From: Sulfurimonas sp. RIFOXYD12_FULL_33_39
GTDB lineage: Bacteria; Campylobacterota; Campylobacteria; Campylobacterales; Sulfurimonadaceae
Reading direction: 5' to 3'
NCBI GenBank assembly: GCA_001829785.1
Contig: MICF01000011.1
Location: 79,831 to 143,830 of the forward strand
Length of the DNA: 64,000 bases
Shown here in pieces: positions 36,332 through 44,024 of the stretch. The position numbers and the translations under genes are program-made. Below the pieces are notes generated by a model. That model saw nothing but the letters and a program-made list of their open reading frames with translations, was not told the DNA's origin and searched no databases. The number at the start of each line of letters is the position of its first letter. Position 1 is the stretch's first letter.

Positions 36332-36890
36332 TTATCTCATCCGCGCACCATTTGGCAAGTTCCAAATCATGCGTTATAAGAAGCATACCCATTCTATCAA
36401 GGTGCTTTACAAGCATACTCATAACTTCGAGCTGAATTACATTGTCAAGTGCAGATGTAGGCTCATCAAGTAGTAATAAATCAGGTTTCATAAGCATAGC
36501 CCTAAGAATAGATGCACGTTGAAGTTGACCGCCTGAGAGTTCATGCGGTAGTTTTAAAAGAAGCTCATACTCTAAATTTATTATTTTTAAATACTCATCT
36601 ATCTCATCAATTTTTGCAACATCTTTTATCTGGTTTAATAGTATATAACTTGGATGAAATGAGCTGTATGGGTCTTGAAAAACCTCTGAGCAAAATGAGT
36701 TTTCAACACTCCCTTTAATAGGTTTTAAATTTTTTAGTATTAGCTCAAAAAGCGTGCTTTTTCCTGCACCGCTTACCCCGACTATCGCTTTAATCTCCCC
36801 TTTTTTTAATGAAAATGAGAGATTCTCAAAAAGTAAATTCTCTTTTGTATATCCAAAAGAGAGATTTTTTACTTCTAGTATATTGCTCAA
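36321..36890 (-). CDS. Short ABC transporter ATPase (DppF/NikE type)
   Basis: 189 aa nucleotide-binding domain. Walker A GVSGAGKSTLFE, Q-loop EVFQDPYSSFHP, signature LSGGQLQRASILRAM, Walker B LLLLDEPTSALD, and the H-loop LITHDLELA are all present. The Q-loop form QDPYSS(F/L)HP is that of the peptide/nickel DppF/NikE class, whose members are about 250 aa; this one stops just after the H-loop region. No permease or binding protein adjoins. Shortness may be lineage-normal or a trimmed tail. Four bases separate it from dut. Confidence 0.85.
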   Translation of the reverse strand: MSNILEVKNLSFGYTKENLLFENLSFSLKKGEIKAIVGVSGAGKSTLFELILKNLKPIKGSVENSFCSEVFQDPYSSFHPSYILLNQIKDVAKIDEIDEYLKIINLEYELLLKLPHELSGGQLQRASILRAMLMKPDLLLLDEPTSALDNVIQLEVMSMLVKHLDRMGMLLITHDLELAKWCADEIIMI

Positions 36891-36893
36891 CTC

Positions 36894-37586
36894 TTAACTC
36901 TTATTTAGTGCCAGATATAGCTTTGTAAGCTCTTTATAGAGTTCATTTGGTTTTATATCGCCGTTTTCTTCCCAAACTCTCTTCATAACAACATTATCCT
37001 CTTCACCTGCCCAAACTTTTATATAAGAACCATCTTTGTATCCATGATCTTGTCTAAACTGATTTAAGATATTTTTTCCGACATAGAGTTTATAAAGAGA
37101 CTCTAAATCCAACCCGCTCATTAGCACTAAATCAAAAAAGTCTGCTATGAGCTTTTCAAGGCTTAACTCTCCTTTAGATAATACGTCATACATAATGGAT
37201 TCTATCTTATTGATTACGTCATCTTGCAGCGCAAAAAGCTCATTTTGGGTATCTATCTTGACAAAATTATCCGACTCTGAGATATCGATTGCCAAATCTT
37301 CTATCCCCCCTCTAAGAGTTTTAGAGTAGTTTTCTATAGCTAAACTCATAATAAAGTGCCAGACATCGACAACCTCAATCTGCAAGTTATCCCAATCAGG
37401 TTCTTTTTCTATATTTTTCCAATGCTTCCACGAAAAACTCTCAATCATCTCAGCACACTCCATATAGATACATCGCTTCCAATTAATAACTTTGCCGTTT
37501 TTTGTGATGCCCTCAGTCCATTTTTCGCCGTTTGTAGCATCATTTAATGATGCTTGGAGTTGCAGCATAAGTAATATTTTATCCAC
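36894..37586 (-). CDS. dut: Dimeric all-alpha dUTPase
   Basis: Hydrolyses dUTP to dUMP. 230 aa of the dimeric type used by Campylobacter, not the trimeric beta type. Metal-binding motifs YMECAEMIES and EVVDVWHFIMSLAIE (E-x2-E and E-x2-D), with WKHWK between, are seen. Its divergent neighbour is a small Cys-rich ORF; an inverted repeat lies between them. Confidence 0.9.
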   Translation of the reverse strand: MDKILLMLQLQASLNDATNGEKWTEGITKNGKVINWKRCIYMECAEMIESFSWKHWKNIEKEPDWDNLQIEVVDVWHFIMSLAIENYSKTLRGGIEDLAIDISESDNFVKIDTQNELFALQDDVINKIESIMYDVLSKGELSLEKLIADFFDLVLMSGLDLESLYKLYVGKNILNQFRQDHGYKDGSYIKVWAGEEDNVVMKRVWEENGDIKPNELYKELTKLYLALNKS

Positions 37587-37606
37587 TGTTTTTCCCTTAG
37601 TTTGTT

Positions 37607-37623
37607 GCTTTATTTAATAAAGC
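37607..37623. repeat. Inverted repeat in the dut / small-ORF divergent region
   Basis: GCTTTATT-T-AATAAAGC, a perfect 8-bp palindrome with one central base, 21-37 bases upstream of the dut start and just downstream of a minus-strand TACAAT (-10-like). It fits an operator; no regulator is known. Confidence 0.4.
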
Positions 37624-37669
37624 ATTGTACCAAATATGCTAAAATAGCGCACTTAAAACCGAGAGATAT

Positions 37670-37849
37670 ATGAAAAGAATTAACTGTAGAAGATGTGAAT
37701 ACTATTTTGTTACTTGGGAAGCCTCAAAACCTCATGGCTGTAAAGCATACGGATTTAAATCAGCGCAAATACCGTCAATAGTGGTGTTTCAAAGCAGCGG
37801 AAGTGATTGCAATATGTATAAAGAGAAAAATTTTCCTAAAAATCAGTAA
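37670..37849 (+). CDS. Small Cys-rich protein, 59 aa
   Basis: A 59-aa reading frame too short for many gene finders: MKRINCRRCEYYFVTWEASK, then a region with HGCKAYGF and SGSDCNMYKEK. Four Cys (6, 9, 24, 47) in a C-x2-C ... C ... C layout could bind zinc or iron. GAGAG lies a few bases before the ATG. Divergent from dut, followed by the convergent flavin-type gene. I do not name a family. Confidence 0.65.
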   Translation: MKRINCRRCEYYFVTWEASKPHGCKAYGFKSAQIPSIVVFQSSGSDCNMYKEKNFPKNQ

Positions 37850-37868
37850 CTTTTTTTGATTTTAAATA

Positions 37869-38291
37869 TTAAGGTACTCTTTGCCAAATAATCTTTTTTC
37901 CAAAGCCTAAAGTATTGTCTGTAAGCTTAAAGTAGTTTATCTTTATCTCCCAAAGTATTGACTGCATAGTCAGAGCGTAAGGAAATCTCTTAAAATATAT
38001 AGTTTTTAAAGATTCATCACTTAGCGGTAAAAATTCTCCCCTAAATTGAACTCCCTCAATTTTACCGACTATTTTTGTCTCCAAAACTACCGTTCCTGCA
38101 ACAAAAGGATTTTTGAGTATATTTTTTATATGAGTGGTGTTCTCATTACTAGCCACTACAAAAGAGATTTTCGCTTTGTCAAAAGCATAAAACAGGCTAC
38201 ATGAACTAAGCTCATGTCCATCAGTAGTTGAGAGGTTTAATACATGATGCTTGGATAAAAAATTTGTTATTTTATTTAGGTCGTGCTGCAT
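37869..38291 (-). CDS. Split-barrel FMN-binding-like protein (YhbP/UPF0306 type)
   Basis: 140 aa, pyridoxamine 5'-phosphate oxidase-like split beta-barrel. VLNLSTTDGHELSSCSLFYAF and LKNPFVAGTVVLE match the YhbP/UPF0306 and related groups. Binds FMN or another cofactor in some members; function unknown. The start at 38291 overlaps the gene upstream by 20 bases. Confidence 0.75.
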   Translation of the reverse strand: MQHDLNKITNFLSKHHVLNLSTTDGHELSSCSLFYAFDKAKISFVVASNENTTHIKNILKNPFVAGTVVLETKIVGKIEGVQFRGEFLPLSDESLKTIYFKRFPYALTMQSILWEIKINYFKLTDNTLGFGKKIIWQRVP

Positions 38292-38517
38292 TATAATCTC
38301 TAAAAATATGTTTCTCTAATGCTTCTGCGCTATCTATATCTCTTTTTGCCAACATAAGCTGCGCTGTTTCATCATTGGCTATCGTCTCATATATCTCTGT
38401 AATAGATGTCATTTTGTAGTAGCTTTTTAAAAAATCTAACAACACCTCAAAATTATCATCTTTTTTATTACTGTACTGTTTAAAAAATTTAAACTCGTTC
38501 CAATCTATTTCAGTCAA
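38272..38517 (-). CDS. Hypothetical acidic helical protein, 81 aa
   Basis: Not recognised. Soluble, predicted all-helical: TEIDWNEFKFFKQYSNKKDD then SITEIYETIANDE and ALEKHIFRDYNAARPK. It overlaps the split-barrel gene by 20 bases and lies 15 bases downstream of the C-S lyase gene, so the three may be cotranscribed. Confidence 0.65.
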   Translation of the reverse strand: MTEIDWNEFKFFKQYSNKKDDNFEVLLDFLKSYYKMTSITEIYETIANDETAQLMLAKRDIDSAEALEKHIFRDYNAARPK

Positions 38518-38532
38518 TTTATTTCCTATTGA

Positions 38533-39720
38533 TTACTTATGATATTTTAGCCAAAGTGCATTATCTAGCTTCTTAATCACATCTAACATTCTACTAGAAG
38601 ATATTGCAAAATTCAACCTCATAAATCCACTTCCCTCTCTGCCAAAACTTATTCCTGCACTTAAGCCCATTTTTGCCTCTTTTACAAAAAAGTCTCTAAG
38701 TTCTTTATCACGAAGATTCATCGCACGGCAATCAAGCCACGCCAAATATGTCGCTTCTATTTGTGTTATCTTTATAAGATGCGGGTACTTTTCGCACAAC
38801 TCTTTTAACATGTTATAGTTTTTTAAAAGATGTATTTTCAACTCATCTACCCACTTATGTCCATTTTTATATGCAGACTCAAAAGCTACATGTGAAAGAG
38901 AGCTTCCATGAGCAAAATGAATACGCTTGTAAACTTTTAAAAATTTATCTCTTAAATTTTCATTCGCTATGGCTACAGTGCTTATTGCAAAACCTGCCAT
39001 GTTAAATGTCTTGCCGACTCCTATGGCTGTTACAGTGATATCTCTTGCTTTTTTACTTAAAGATGCAAAGGGTACATGTACATTCGGCGCATAAACCAAA
39101 TCACAGTGAATCTCGTCACTAAAGACCGTTATGCCGTTTTCGTAACAGATATCAGATATCTCTTCTAACTCCTCTTTTGTCCAAACACGCCCCACAGGAT
39201 TATGTGGAGAGCAAAGAAGCAGAAGCTTTGTTCTCTCGTCTATTTTTGAGCGTAAATCATCTATATCAAATGTATATCTCCCATCATCCAACTGCTTTAG
39301 AGGATTTTTCAGAAGCTCTCTCTCATGCTCCATAACACTATGAAAAAAAGGTGGATAAACGGGCGTTTGAACTATAACTTTATCGCCTTTTTCGGTAAAT
39401 GCTTCTATGGCGGCATTTATACTTGCAACAACCGAGTGAGAGTAGAACATGTCATCTCTTTTAAACTCTACTTTGTGCCTACTCTTCATCCACTCTATCT
39501 GGGCTTCAAACGCACTATCAGGAACTTCTTCATAGCCCATAACAGGATGTTCTAACCTCTTTTTTACGGCATCTAGCACAAAATCAGGAGTATCTATATC
39601 CATATCCGCAACCCAAAGAGGCTCCACATCCTCAGTGCCAAAGAGCTTCTCTCTTAGGGCATACTTCTCTGCGTTTGTGTTCTCTCTACATGTAGAAGTT
39701 GAAAAGTCGTATTTATTCAT
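38533..39720 (-). CDS. PatB/MalY-type PLP C-S lyase
   Basis: Fold-type I PLP enzyme, 395 aa. WVADMDIDTPDFVLDAV, GYEEVPDSAFEAQIEWM, CSPHNPVGRVW, FSDEIHCDLVY and GVGKTFNMAG (catalytic Lys) are the PatB/MalY signature. Family members cleave C-S bonds of cystathionine, cysteine conjugates or sulfoxides. It lies about 1.5 kb from ovoA on the same strand, separated by two accessory genes. OvoB, the ovothiol sulfoxide lyase, is also a PLP lyase, so this is a candidate for that step; it may equally be a cystathionine beta-lyase. The gene contains two TACATGTA palindromes. Confidence 0.88.
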   Translation of the reverse strand: MNKYDFSTSTCRENTNAEKYALREKLFGTEDVEPLWVADMDIDTPDFVLDAVKKRLEHPVMGYEEVPDSAFEAQIEWMKSRHKVEFKRDDMFYSHSVVASINAAIEAFTEKGDKVIVQTPVYPPFFHSVMEHERELLKNPLKQLDDGRYTFDIDDLRSKIDERTKLLLLCSPHNPVGRVWTKEELEEISDICYENGITVFSDEIHCDLVYAPNVHVPFASLSKKARDITVTAIGVGKTFNMAGFAISTVAIANENLRDKFLKVYKRIHFAHGSSLSHVAFESAYKNGHKWVDELKIHLLKNYNMLKELCEKYPHLIKITQIEATYLAWLDCRAMNLRDKELRDFFVKEAKMGLSAGISFGREGSGFMRLNFAISSSRMLDVIKKLDNALWLKYHK

Positions 39721-39784
39721 TTTTTAACCTTGATATCATTTTATCCATACTACATAAAACAATTTATTTTCATAAAAAGACATC

Positions 39785-40495
39785 TCATTTTCCAATCTTT
39801 TTGACATCTTCACGACTTAGTATTTTCATCTGCTCTATTGCTATTTTATTTAGCTTTTGAAGTCTCTCTTTTTGGGGTGTGCCTTCATTTATAAAATGAG
39901 CATTAAGTGATTCCATATTTGCCAAACATACAAGTTGATTGACATCGGCTTCACTTGCATAGACAAAATTTATCTGGGCAGGGCTAAGCTCTTTTGGGAT
40001 GAGATTTTCTTTGATGGCATCGGTGTGGATTTTATAGTTCAGTTTTGTGAGATTTTGGCGAATATCCCAGCCGAGTTGTTTGAATTCTTCTTCTTTGAGT
40101 CTTTGAAACTCTTTGATAAGGTATATTTTAAACTCGGCACTAATCCACATACCAAACTCAAAAGCTATATCCTTATGAGCATAAGTCCCGCCGTATCGCC
40201 CAGCTTTTGCCACTAATCCTATGGCATTTGTCTTTTCGCTCCACGCCTTAACGCTCAGTTTGTAGCTATTTAACACTACTTGAGATGTAATTATGGCGAA
40301 TTCGCCATAATTAAAATTTGGATTATGAATTTTTTCCCAAATTCCCAAATATTCTACGGTATTTCGATTGCGAAGCCAATCAGATATAAAAAAATCTCCG
40401 TCTTTAGCCTTGAGCATATCAGTGAGTGATATATAATCTTCATCTTCTATCTTTAAGATTGTTATTTCATTATCCATCACTTTTATATTTGCCAT
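39785..40495 (-). CDS. KilA-N domain protein
   Basis: 236 aa. The KilA-N DNA-binding domain occupies residues about 14-115: YISLTDMLKAKDGDFFISDW, NRNTVEYLGIWEKIHNPNFN, then GRYGGTYAHKDIAFEFGMWI. A helical C-terminal region follows (KYLIKEFQRL-like IYLIKEFQRLKEEEF). KilA-N proteins are common in phages, mobile elements and large viruses, where they bind nucleic acid, and occur as single genes in bacterial accessory regions. Together with the next gene it interrupts the space between the C-S lyase and ovoA. Probably mobile in origin. Confidence 0.88.
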   Translation of the reverse strand: MANIKVMDNEITILKIEDEDYISLTDMLKAKDGDFFISDWLRNRNTVEYLGIWEKIHNPNFNYGEFAIITSQVVLNSYKLSVKAWSEKTNAIGLVAKAGRYGGTYAHKDIAFEFGMWISAEFKIYLIKEFQRLKEEEFKQLGWDIRQNLTKLNYKIHTDAIKENLIPKELSPAQINFVYASEADVNQLVCLANMESLNAHFINEGTPQKERLQKLNKIAIEQMKILSREDVKKIGK

Positions 40496-40536
40496 TGCTA
40501 TTTTTCCTTTATATCTTTACTATTTATCTATACTAC

Positions 40537-40553
40537 CAAAATAATTTATTTTG
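40537..40553. repeat. Inverted repeat upstream of the KilA-N gene
   Basis: CAAAATAA-T-TTATTTTG, a perfect 8-bp arm palindrome, 42-58 bases before the KilA-N start. It may be a KilA-N operator or a weak terminator of the gene upstream. Confidence 0.45.
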
Positions 40554-40564
40554 TAAGCGCATGT

Positions 40565-41101
40565 TTATAAACTTAATAATGCACTTACGGCTGAAACAAT
40601 TGAGCCAAATTCTGCACCTTTTGTCAAAACAGTACCTAAATATTTTTTTAATGATACTTCATTGCTTTTATTGTTATTTAATTCTTGAATAATTAATTCT
40701 TTATCTTGAACATTGGAGCTATTTATTGCTTGTAGAAGATTATTAAATTTTGTATCAAATTCTGAAATTACAGTATTATTGTTTCCAGTAATAATGCTTC
40801 CATGATTGTTACCGCCCACACTTATATTATTGTGATAAATTACTTCTGTCTTTTCAATTTTGGGATACTCTTTTTTATCATTATTTTCTAAAAAACTTCT
40901 ACCCTTAAAAGTTAAACTATTAAATATGTAAAATTTACCTAAACCCCACCATCCCTTTTCAAACAAACCATCTCTTTCAATTTCATCAATAATAGCTTTA
41001 AACTCTTGGAAATCAAGTCCAAAAGTTTTTGGGTATATATTTTCAGATTTTGAAGTTGCTATTTCTCTTACTAGCATATTATATTTATCGTTTGAGCTCA
41101 T
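40565..41101 (-). CDS. Unknown protein with Gly/Asn-rich strand motif and hydrophobic C-terminus
   Basis: 178 aa, no named family. Residues 1-75 look like a winged-helix domain (DFQEFKAIIDEIERDGLFEK, then LTFKGRSFLE, as in YjcQ-type proteins). Residues about 88-112 form a Gly/Asn motif, NNISVGGNNHGSIITGNNN. A helical stretch (residues 113-150) and a hydrophobic end, LGTVLTKGAEFGSIVSAVSA, follow. Similar short Gly/Asn strands occur in some prokaryotic conflict and amyloid-signalling proteins, but that is only a resemblance. Preceded by AAAGGAATT. Paired with the KilA-N gene. Confidence 0.72.
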   Translation of the reverse strand: MSSNDKYNMLVREIATSKSENIYPKTFGLDFQEFKAIIDEIERDGLFEKGWWGLGKFYIFNSLTFKGRSFLENNDKKEYPKIEKTEVIYHNNISVGGNNHGSIITGNNNTVISEFDTKFNNLLQAINSSNVQDKELIIQELNNNKSNEVSLKKYLGTVLTKGAEFGSIVSAVSALLSL

Positions 41102-41115
41102 TTTGTAATTCCTTT

Positions 41116-41140
41116 AAATAAAATTATCTATATTTTATTT
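41116..41140. repeat. Inverted repeat upstream of the 40565-41101 gene
   Basis: AAATAAAAT, seven bases, ATTTTATTT: a perfect 9-bp inverted repeat 15-39 bases before the start codon, overlapping where a promoter would lie. Possible operator. Confidence 0.4.
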
Positions 41141-41169
41141 TGTTGAAAAATATGTCATTTTGCAATATT

Positions 41170-43269
41170 TTATCTCTTCCTCCACACGCTAACCTCTGCC
41201 ACGCTGTGTTGGAATTTTCTAGCCGTCTCTTTTATAACAAACTCCGCATCCTCTACATGTAGAAGTTCAAACTCTTTACCTAAAATCTCTTTTAAACTTT
41301 CCATAGTTTGAACTTCTTTGCCGTTTTCATCTTTGTACCCGCCGAGCCAGAACTCTTTTTTGGTTGAGCTTTCTTGCCAAGTGTAAGGGGATGTTAAAAC
41401 CAAAATCCCGTCACTCTCCAGTCTCTCGTGAACACTATCTAAAAAGAGTTTTGGATTATAAAGCCTGTCTATAAGATTTTTTGCCAGTATCAAATCATAA
41501 GAGCTAAAGTTTGGTTTTAAGTTACATGCATCACCTTGCCAAAAAGAGACTCTGTCTTTAATATTTTCATATCCAAGCTCTTTGATAGTTACCTTTTTTT
41601 CTTCACTCAAATCGCCCTCTGTTTTTGCTCTGTAAGCGATATAACCTTCATTTTTAAGCTTTACTCCCACGCCTATAAATCTAGCAGAAAAGTCAATCCC
41701 TTCTACCTCATCAAAACTTCGTGCAAGTTCAAATGTTGCCCTTCCTGTAGCACAACCCAAGTCAAGTGCTTTGGTTTGGTTTTTAGCAAATCTTAGAGCT
41801 AAATTTGTACATGTAAGAGCAAAGTTCTCTACTCCAAAAAAGCTATCGCCATACTGAAACTCGCAGTATTGTGAAACAAGCTCGTCGCTCTCGTAAATAT
41901 CGCTTTTTTTATCGGTATCGGCACTGGTTATCACATATCTAAATCCAGCATTTTGATAAAAATGTTTGCGAAAAGCGTAACGGGAATGTTTCATAATGAG
42001 GTTTCCGCTGCTAGCCCATGAAGAGCCGAGTATAAGTGCATGTTTGTTATCAAATGTAGGAGTAGAGAAATCATCGTAAGCGGGATGAACTTCAAAACCA
42101 TTAAAGCCGAATATAGGTGTTCTACTCCACTGCCAAACATTTCCGACCACGTCATAGATACCGTTGAAGGCGAACTCGTTAACGGGACATGAGCTAAAGT
42201 AGTGGTAAAAATTCAGGTTTGCCCTGCTCTCATGAAAGTCGGGGATATCTTCGAGTTTTGCATGTTCGTAAATAAGTCTATACTCCGCTTCGCTGGGCAG
42301 TGAGTACTTCACTCCCTCTTTCTTGCTTTTATATCTGCAAAATGCTTCTGCTTCAAGAGCATTTACATCAACAGGCCAGTCAAGCGGCATATCTATAATT
42401 TTGCCAAGAGTTCTGTACATGTAAACATCATCTTCTTCAACCCAAAAAGTCGGATGTTTAGCGCCGCTTATTTTTAAAAACGCTCTGCCCTCTTTGTCCC
42501 AAAACTCCTCATTCTCATATCCGCCGTCTTCTACAAACGACATGTACTCGCCGTTGCTTACAAGAAACTTTGAAGTCTTAAAATCTTCTACACTCTCTTC
42601 ATATTTTCCGTATTCGTTATCCCAGCCGTAAAGATTGTGCGACTTCTCTTTACCTAAAACTACATCACCGCCTTTTATCTCAAGCATCTCATTTTTAGGC
42701 GCTTTTGAACTGTGAGTGCAGATGTTGAACTCTTTTACCTCTTTGACAAATTCTATGGGCATTTGACGGTGCAAAACAAGTGAAGTCTCTACATGTATGC
42801 GTTCATGTTCTATCCCCATTAAAATTATCCACATAGGAGATTCATCGGTTATCGGCAATGGCATAGGAAGTGTTGTTATAAGTTCATCGACTATCTCTCT
42901 AACTTTTGCTCTGTACTCTCTAACTTCATCGACTTTTGGCCACTTATAGTTAGAACTATTGACATCATCCCATGCCATTTCGTCCACACCAATCGCAAAT
43001 ATGGATTCGAACTCGGGATTAATCCGCTCTTTGATTATTTTCATATTTATAAGTTTATTTATAAAAAAAGTTGCGGTATGCCCGAAATAAAATATCATTG
43101 GATGTCTTGTAATCTCCGATTTTTTGTAAAAGACCTTATCGTCTTTTAACACGTCAAATATCTTTTCAAACAAAGAGTAGGTATTATGAAAATACTCTTT
43201 TATCTCTTGTCGTTTCTTATCTGTATCATCTCCGTCCAAAGTAACGGGATATAAACTAAATCTGCTCAA
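41170..43269 (-). CDS. ovoA: 5-histidylcysteine sulfoxide synthase with C-terminal methyltransferase (OvoA)
   Basis: First enzyme of ovothiol synthesis: non-heme iron, oxygen-dependent C-S coupling of histidine and cysteine. Order of domains: N-terminal DinB-like (FGHTATFF, then EHERIHVE with the H-x3-H-x-E iron motif at about 155-161), a sulfatase-modifying-factor/FGE domain (GWDNEYGKYEE, DWPVDVNALEAEAFCRYK, YDVVGNVWQWSRTP) and a SAM methyltransferase domain (ALDLGCATGRATFELARSF). I chose the TTG at 43269 with AAAGGG ahead, giving 699 aa; an upstream TTG at 43341 would overlap the divergent gene. The methyltransferase would N-methylate the thiohistidine. Confidence 0.92.
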   Translation of the reverse strand: MSRFSLYPVTLDGDDTDKKRQEIKEYFHNTYSLFEKIFDVLKDDKVFYKKSEITRHPMIFYFGHTATFFINKLINMKIIKERINPEFESIFAIGVDEMAWDDVNSSNYKWPKVDEVREYRAKVREIVDELITTLPMPLPITDESPMWIILMGIEHERIHVETSLVLHRQMPIEFVKEVKEFNICTHSSKAPKNEMLEIKGGDVVLGKEKSHNLYGWDNEYGKYEESVEDFKTSKFLVSNGEYMSFVEDGGYENEEFWDKEGRAFLKISGAKHPTFWVEEDDVYMYRTLGKIIDMPLDWPVDVNALEAEAFCRYKSKKEGVKYSLPSEAEYRLIYEHAKLEDIPDFHESRANLNFYHYFSSCPVNEFAFNGIYDVVGNVWQWSRTPIFGFNGFEVHPAYDDFSTPTFDNKHALILGSSWASSGNLIMKHSRYAFRKHFYQNAGFRYVITSADTDKKSDIYESDELVSQYCEFQYGDSFFGVENFALTCTNLALRFAKNQTKALDLGCATGRATFELARSFDEVEGIDFSARFIGVGVKLKNEGYIAYRAKTEGDLSEEKKVTIKELGYENIKDRVSFWQGDACNLKPNFSSYDLILAKNLIDRLYNPKLFLDSVHERLESDGILVLTSPYTWQESSTKKEFWLGGYKDENGKEVQTMESLKEILGKEFELLHVEDAEFVIKETARKFQHSVAEVSVWRKR

Positions 43270-43301
43270 AATATGCCCTTTAATTTTGCTATAATGATTA
43301 T

Positions 43302-44024
43302 ATGAAATTTTCTCATAGTAAACTATTAAACTCTTTTTCAAATCTCACGCACGCTTTCACCACAAGAGAGAGCGGAAATCTGGCATTTCATGTAAACGAC
43401 AATGAAGCACATGTCATAAAAAATCATGAAAGTTTGGCAGAAAAACTAGGCTATAACAAAGAGTCGCTTGTTCACATGAAACAGATTCACTCGGACATTG
43501 TACATGTAGTAAAAGACGAAGATTTCAACACTTGTCCTACATGTGATGCTCTTATAACAAACAAACCAAATACTCCGCTTATGGTTATGGTAGCGGACTG
43601 CTCACCGATACTCTTTTATGAGAGTGAAAAAAAAGTTATAGCGGCTGTTCACGCAGGACGACAAGGTGCATTTAAAAATATTGTAAAAAATACGGTTGAG
43701 AGTTTTATAAATCATTTTAACTGTGAAGCCAAAAACCTACATGTAAGTATCGGTGCAAGCATAGGTGTATGTTGTTATGAAGTGGGAGTTGAAATTTACA
43801 ATGAAGCAAGGACACTTGGTTTAGAGTATGCGCTAGATATAAGAGATGAAAAATATTATCTTGATGTAAATAAAATCCTAAAATCTCAACTGCTTACATG
43901 TGGTATTAAAGAAGAGAATATCGAATTTCTAAACAAGTGTACATGTTGCAACACTGACAAATATTTCTCTTATCGTGCAGAAGGGCAAACCGGAAGATTT
44001 GCCGGAGTTATTTTTTTAAATTGA
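43302..44024 (+). CDS. pgeF: Peptidoglycan editing factor PgeF (YfiH/laccase-like)
   Basis: Multi-copper-like fold enzyme that cleaves wrong L-Ser or other residues from muropeptides. 240 aa. Seen: HAFTTRESGNLAFHVNDN, LVHMKQIHS, VADCSPILFYE, AAVHAGRQGAFKNI, and the metal Cys-His set with GVCCYEVG. Divergent from ovoA with a 32-base gap. The stop overlaps the convergent dxs end by 9 bases. The gene carries two TACATGTA palindromes. Confidence 0.92.
   Translation: MKFSHSKLLNSFSNLTHAFTTRESGNLAFHVNDNEAHVIKNHESLAEKLGYNKESLVHMKQIHSDIVHVVKDEDFNTCPTCDALITNKPNTPLMVMVADCSPILFYESEKKVIAAVHAGRQGAFKNIVKNTVESFINHFNCEAKNLHVSIGASIGVCCYEVGVEIYNEARTLGLEYALDIRDEKYYLDVNKILKSQLLTCGIKEENIEFLNKCTCCNTDKYFSYRAEGQTGRFAGVIFLN

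Noticed and set aside
39767..41163. Near-direct repeats (TATTTT...TCATTTT) at both ends of the KilA-N pair
   Set aside because: About 29 bases each with several mismatches and gaps in very AT-rich DNA; not good enough to call attachment or target-site repeats.
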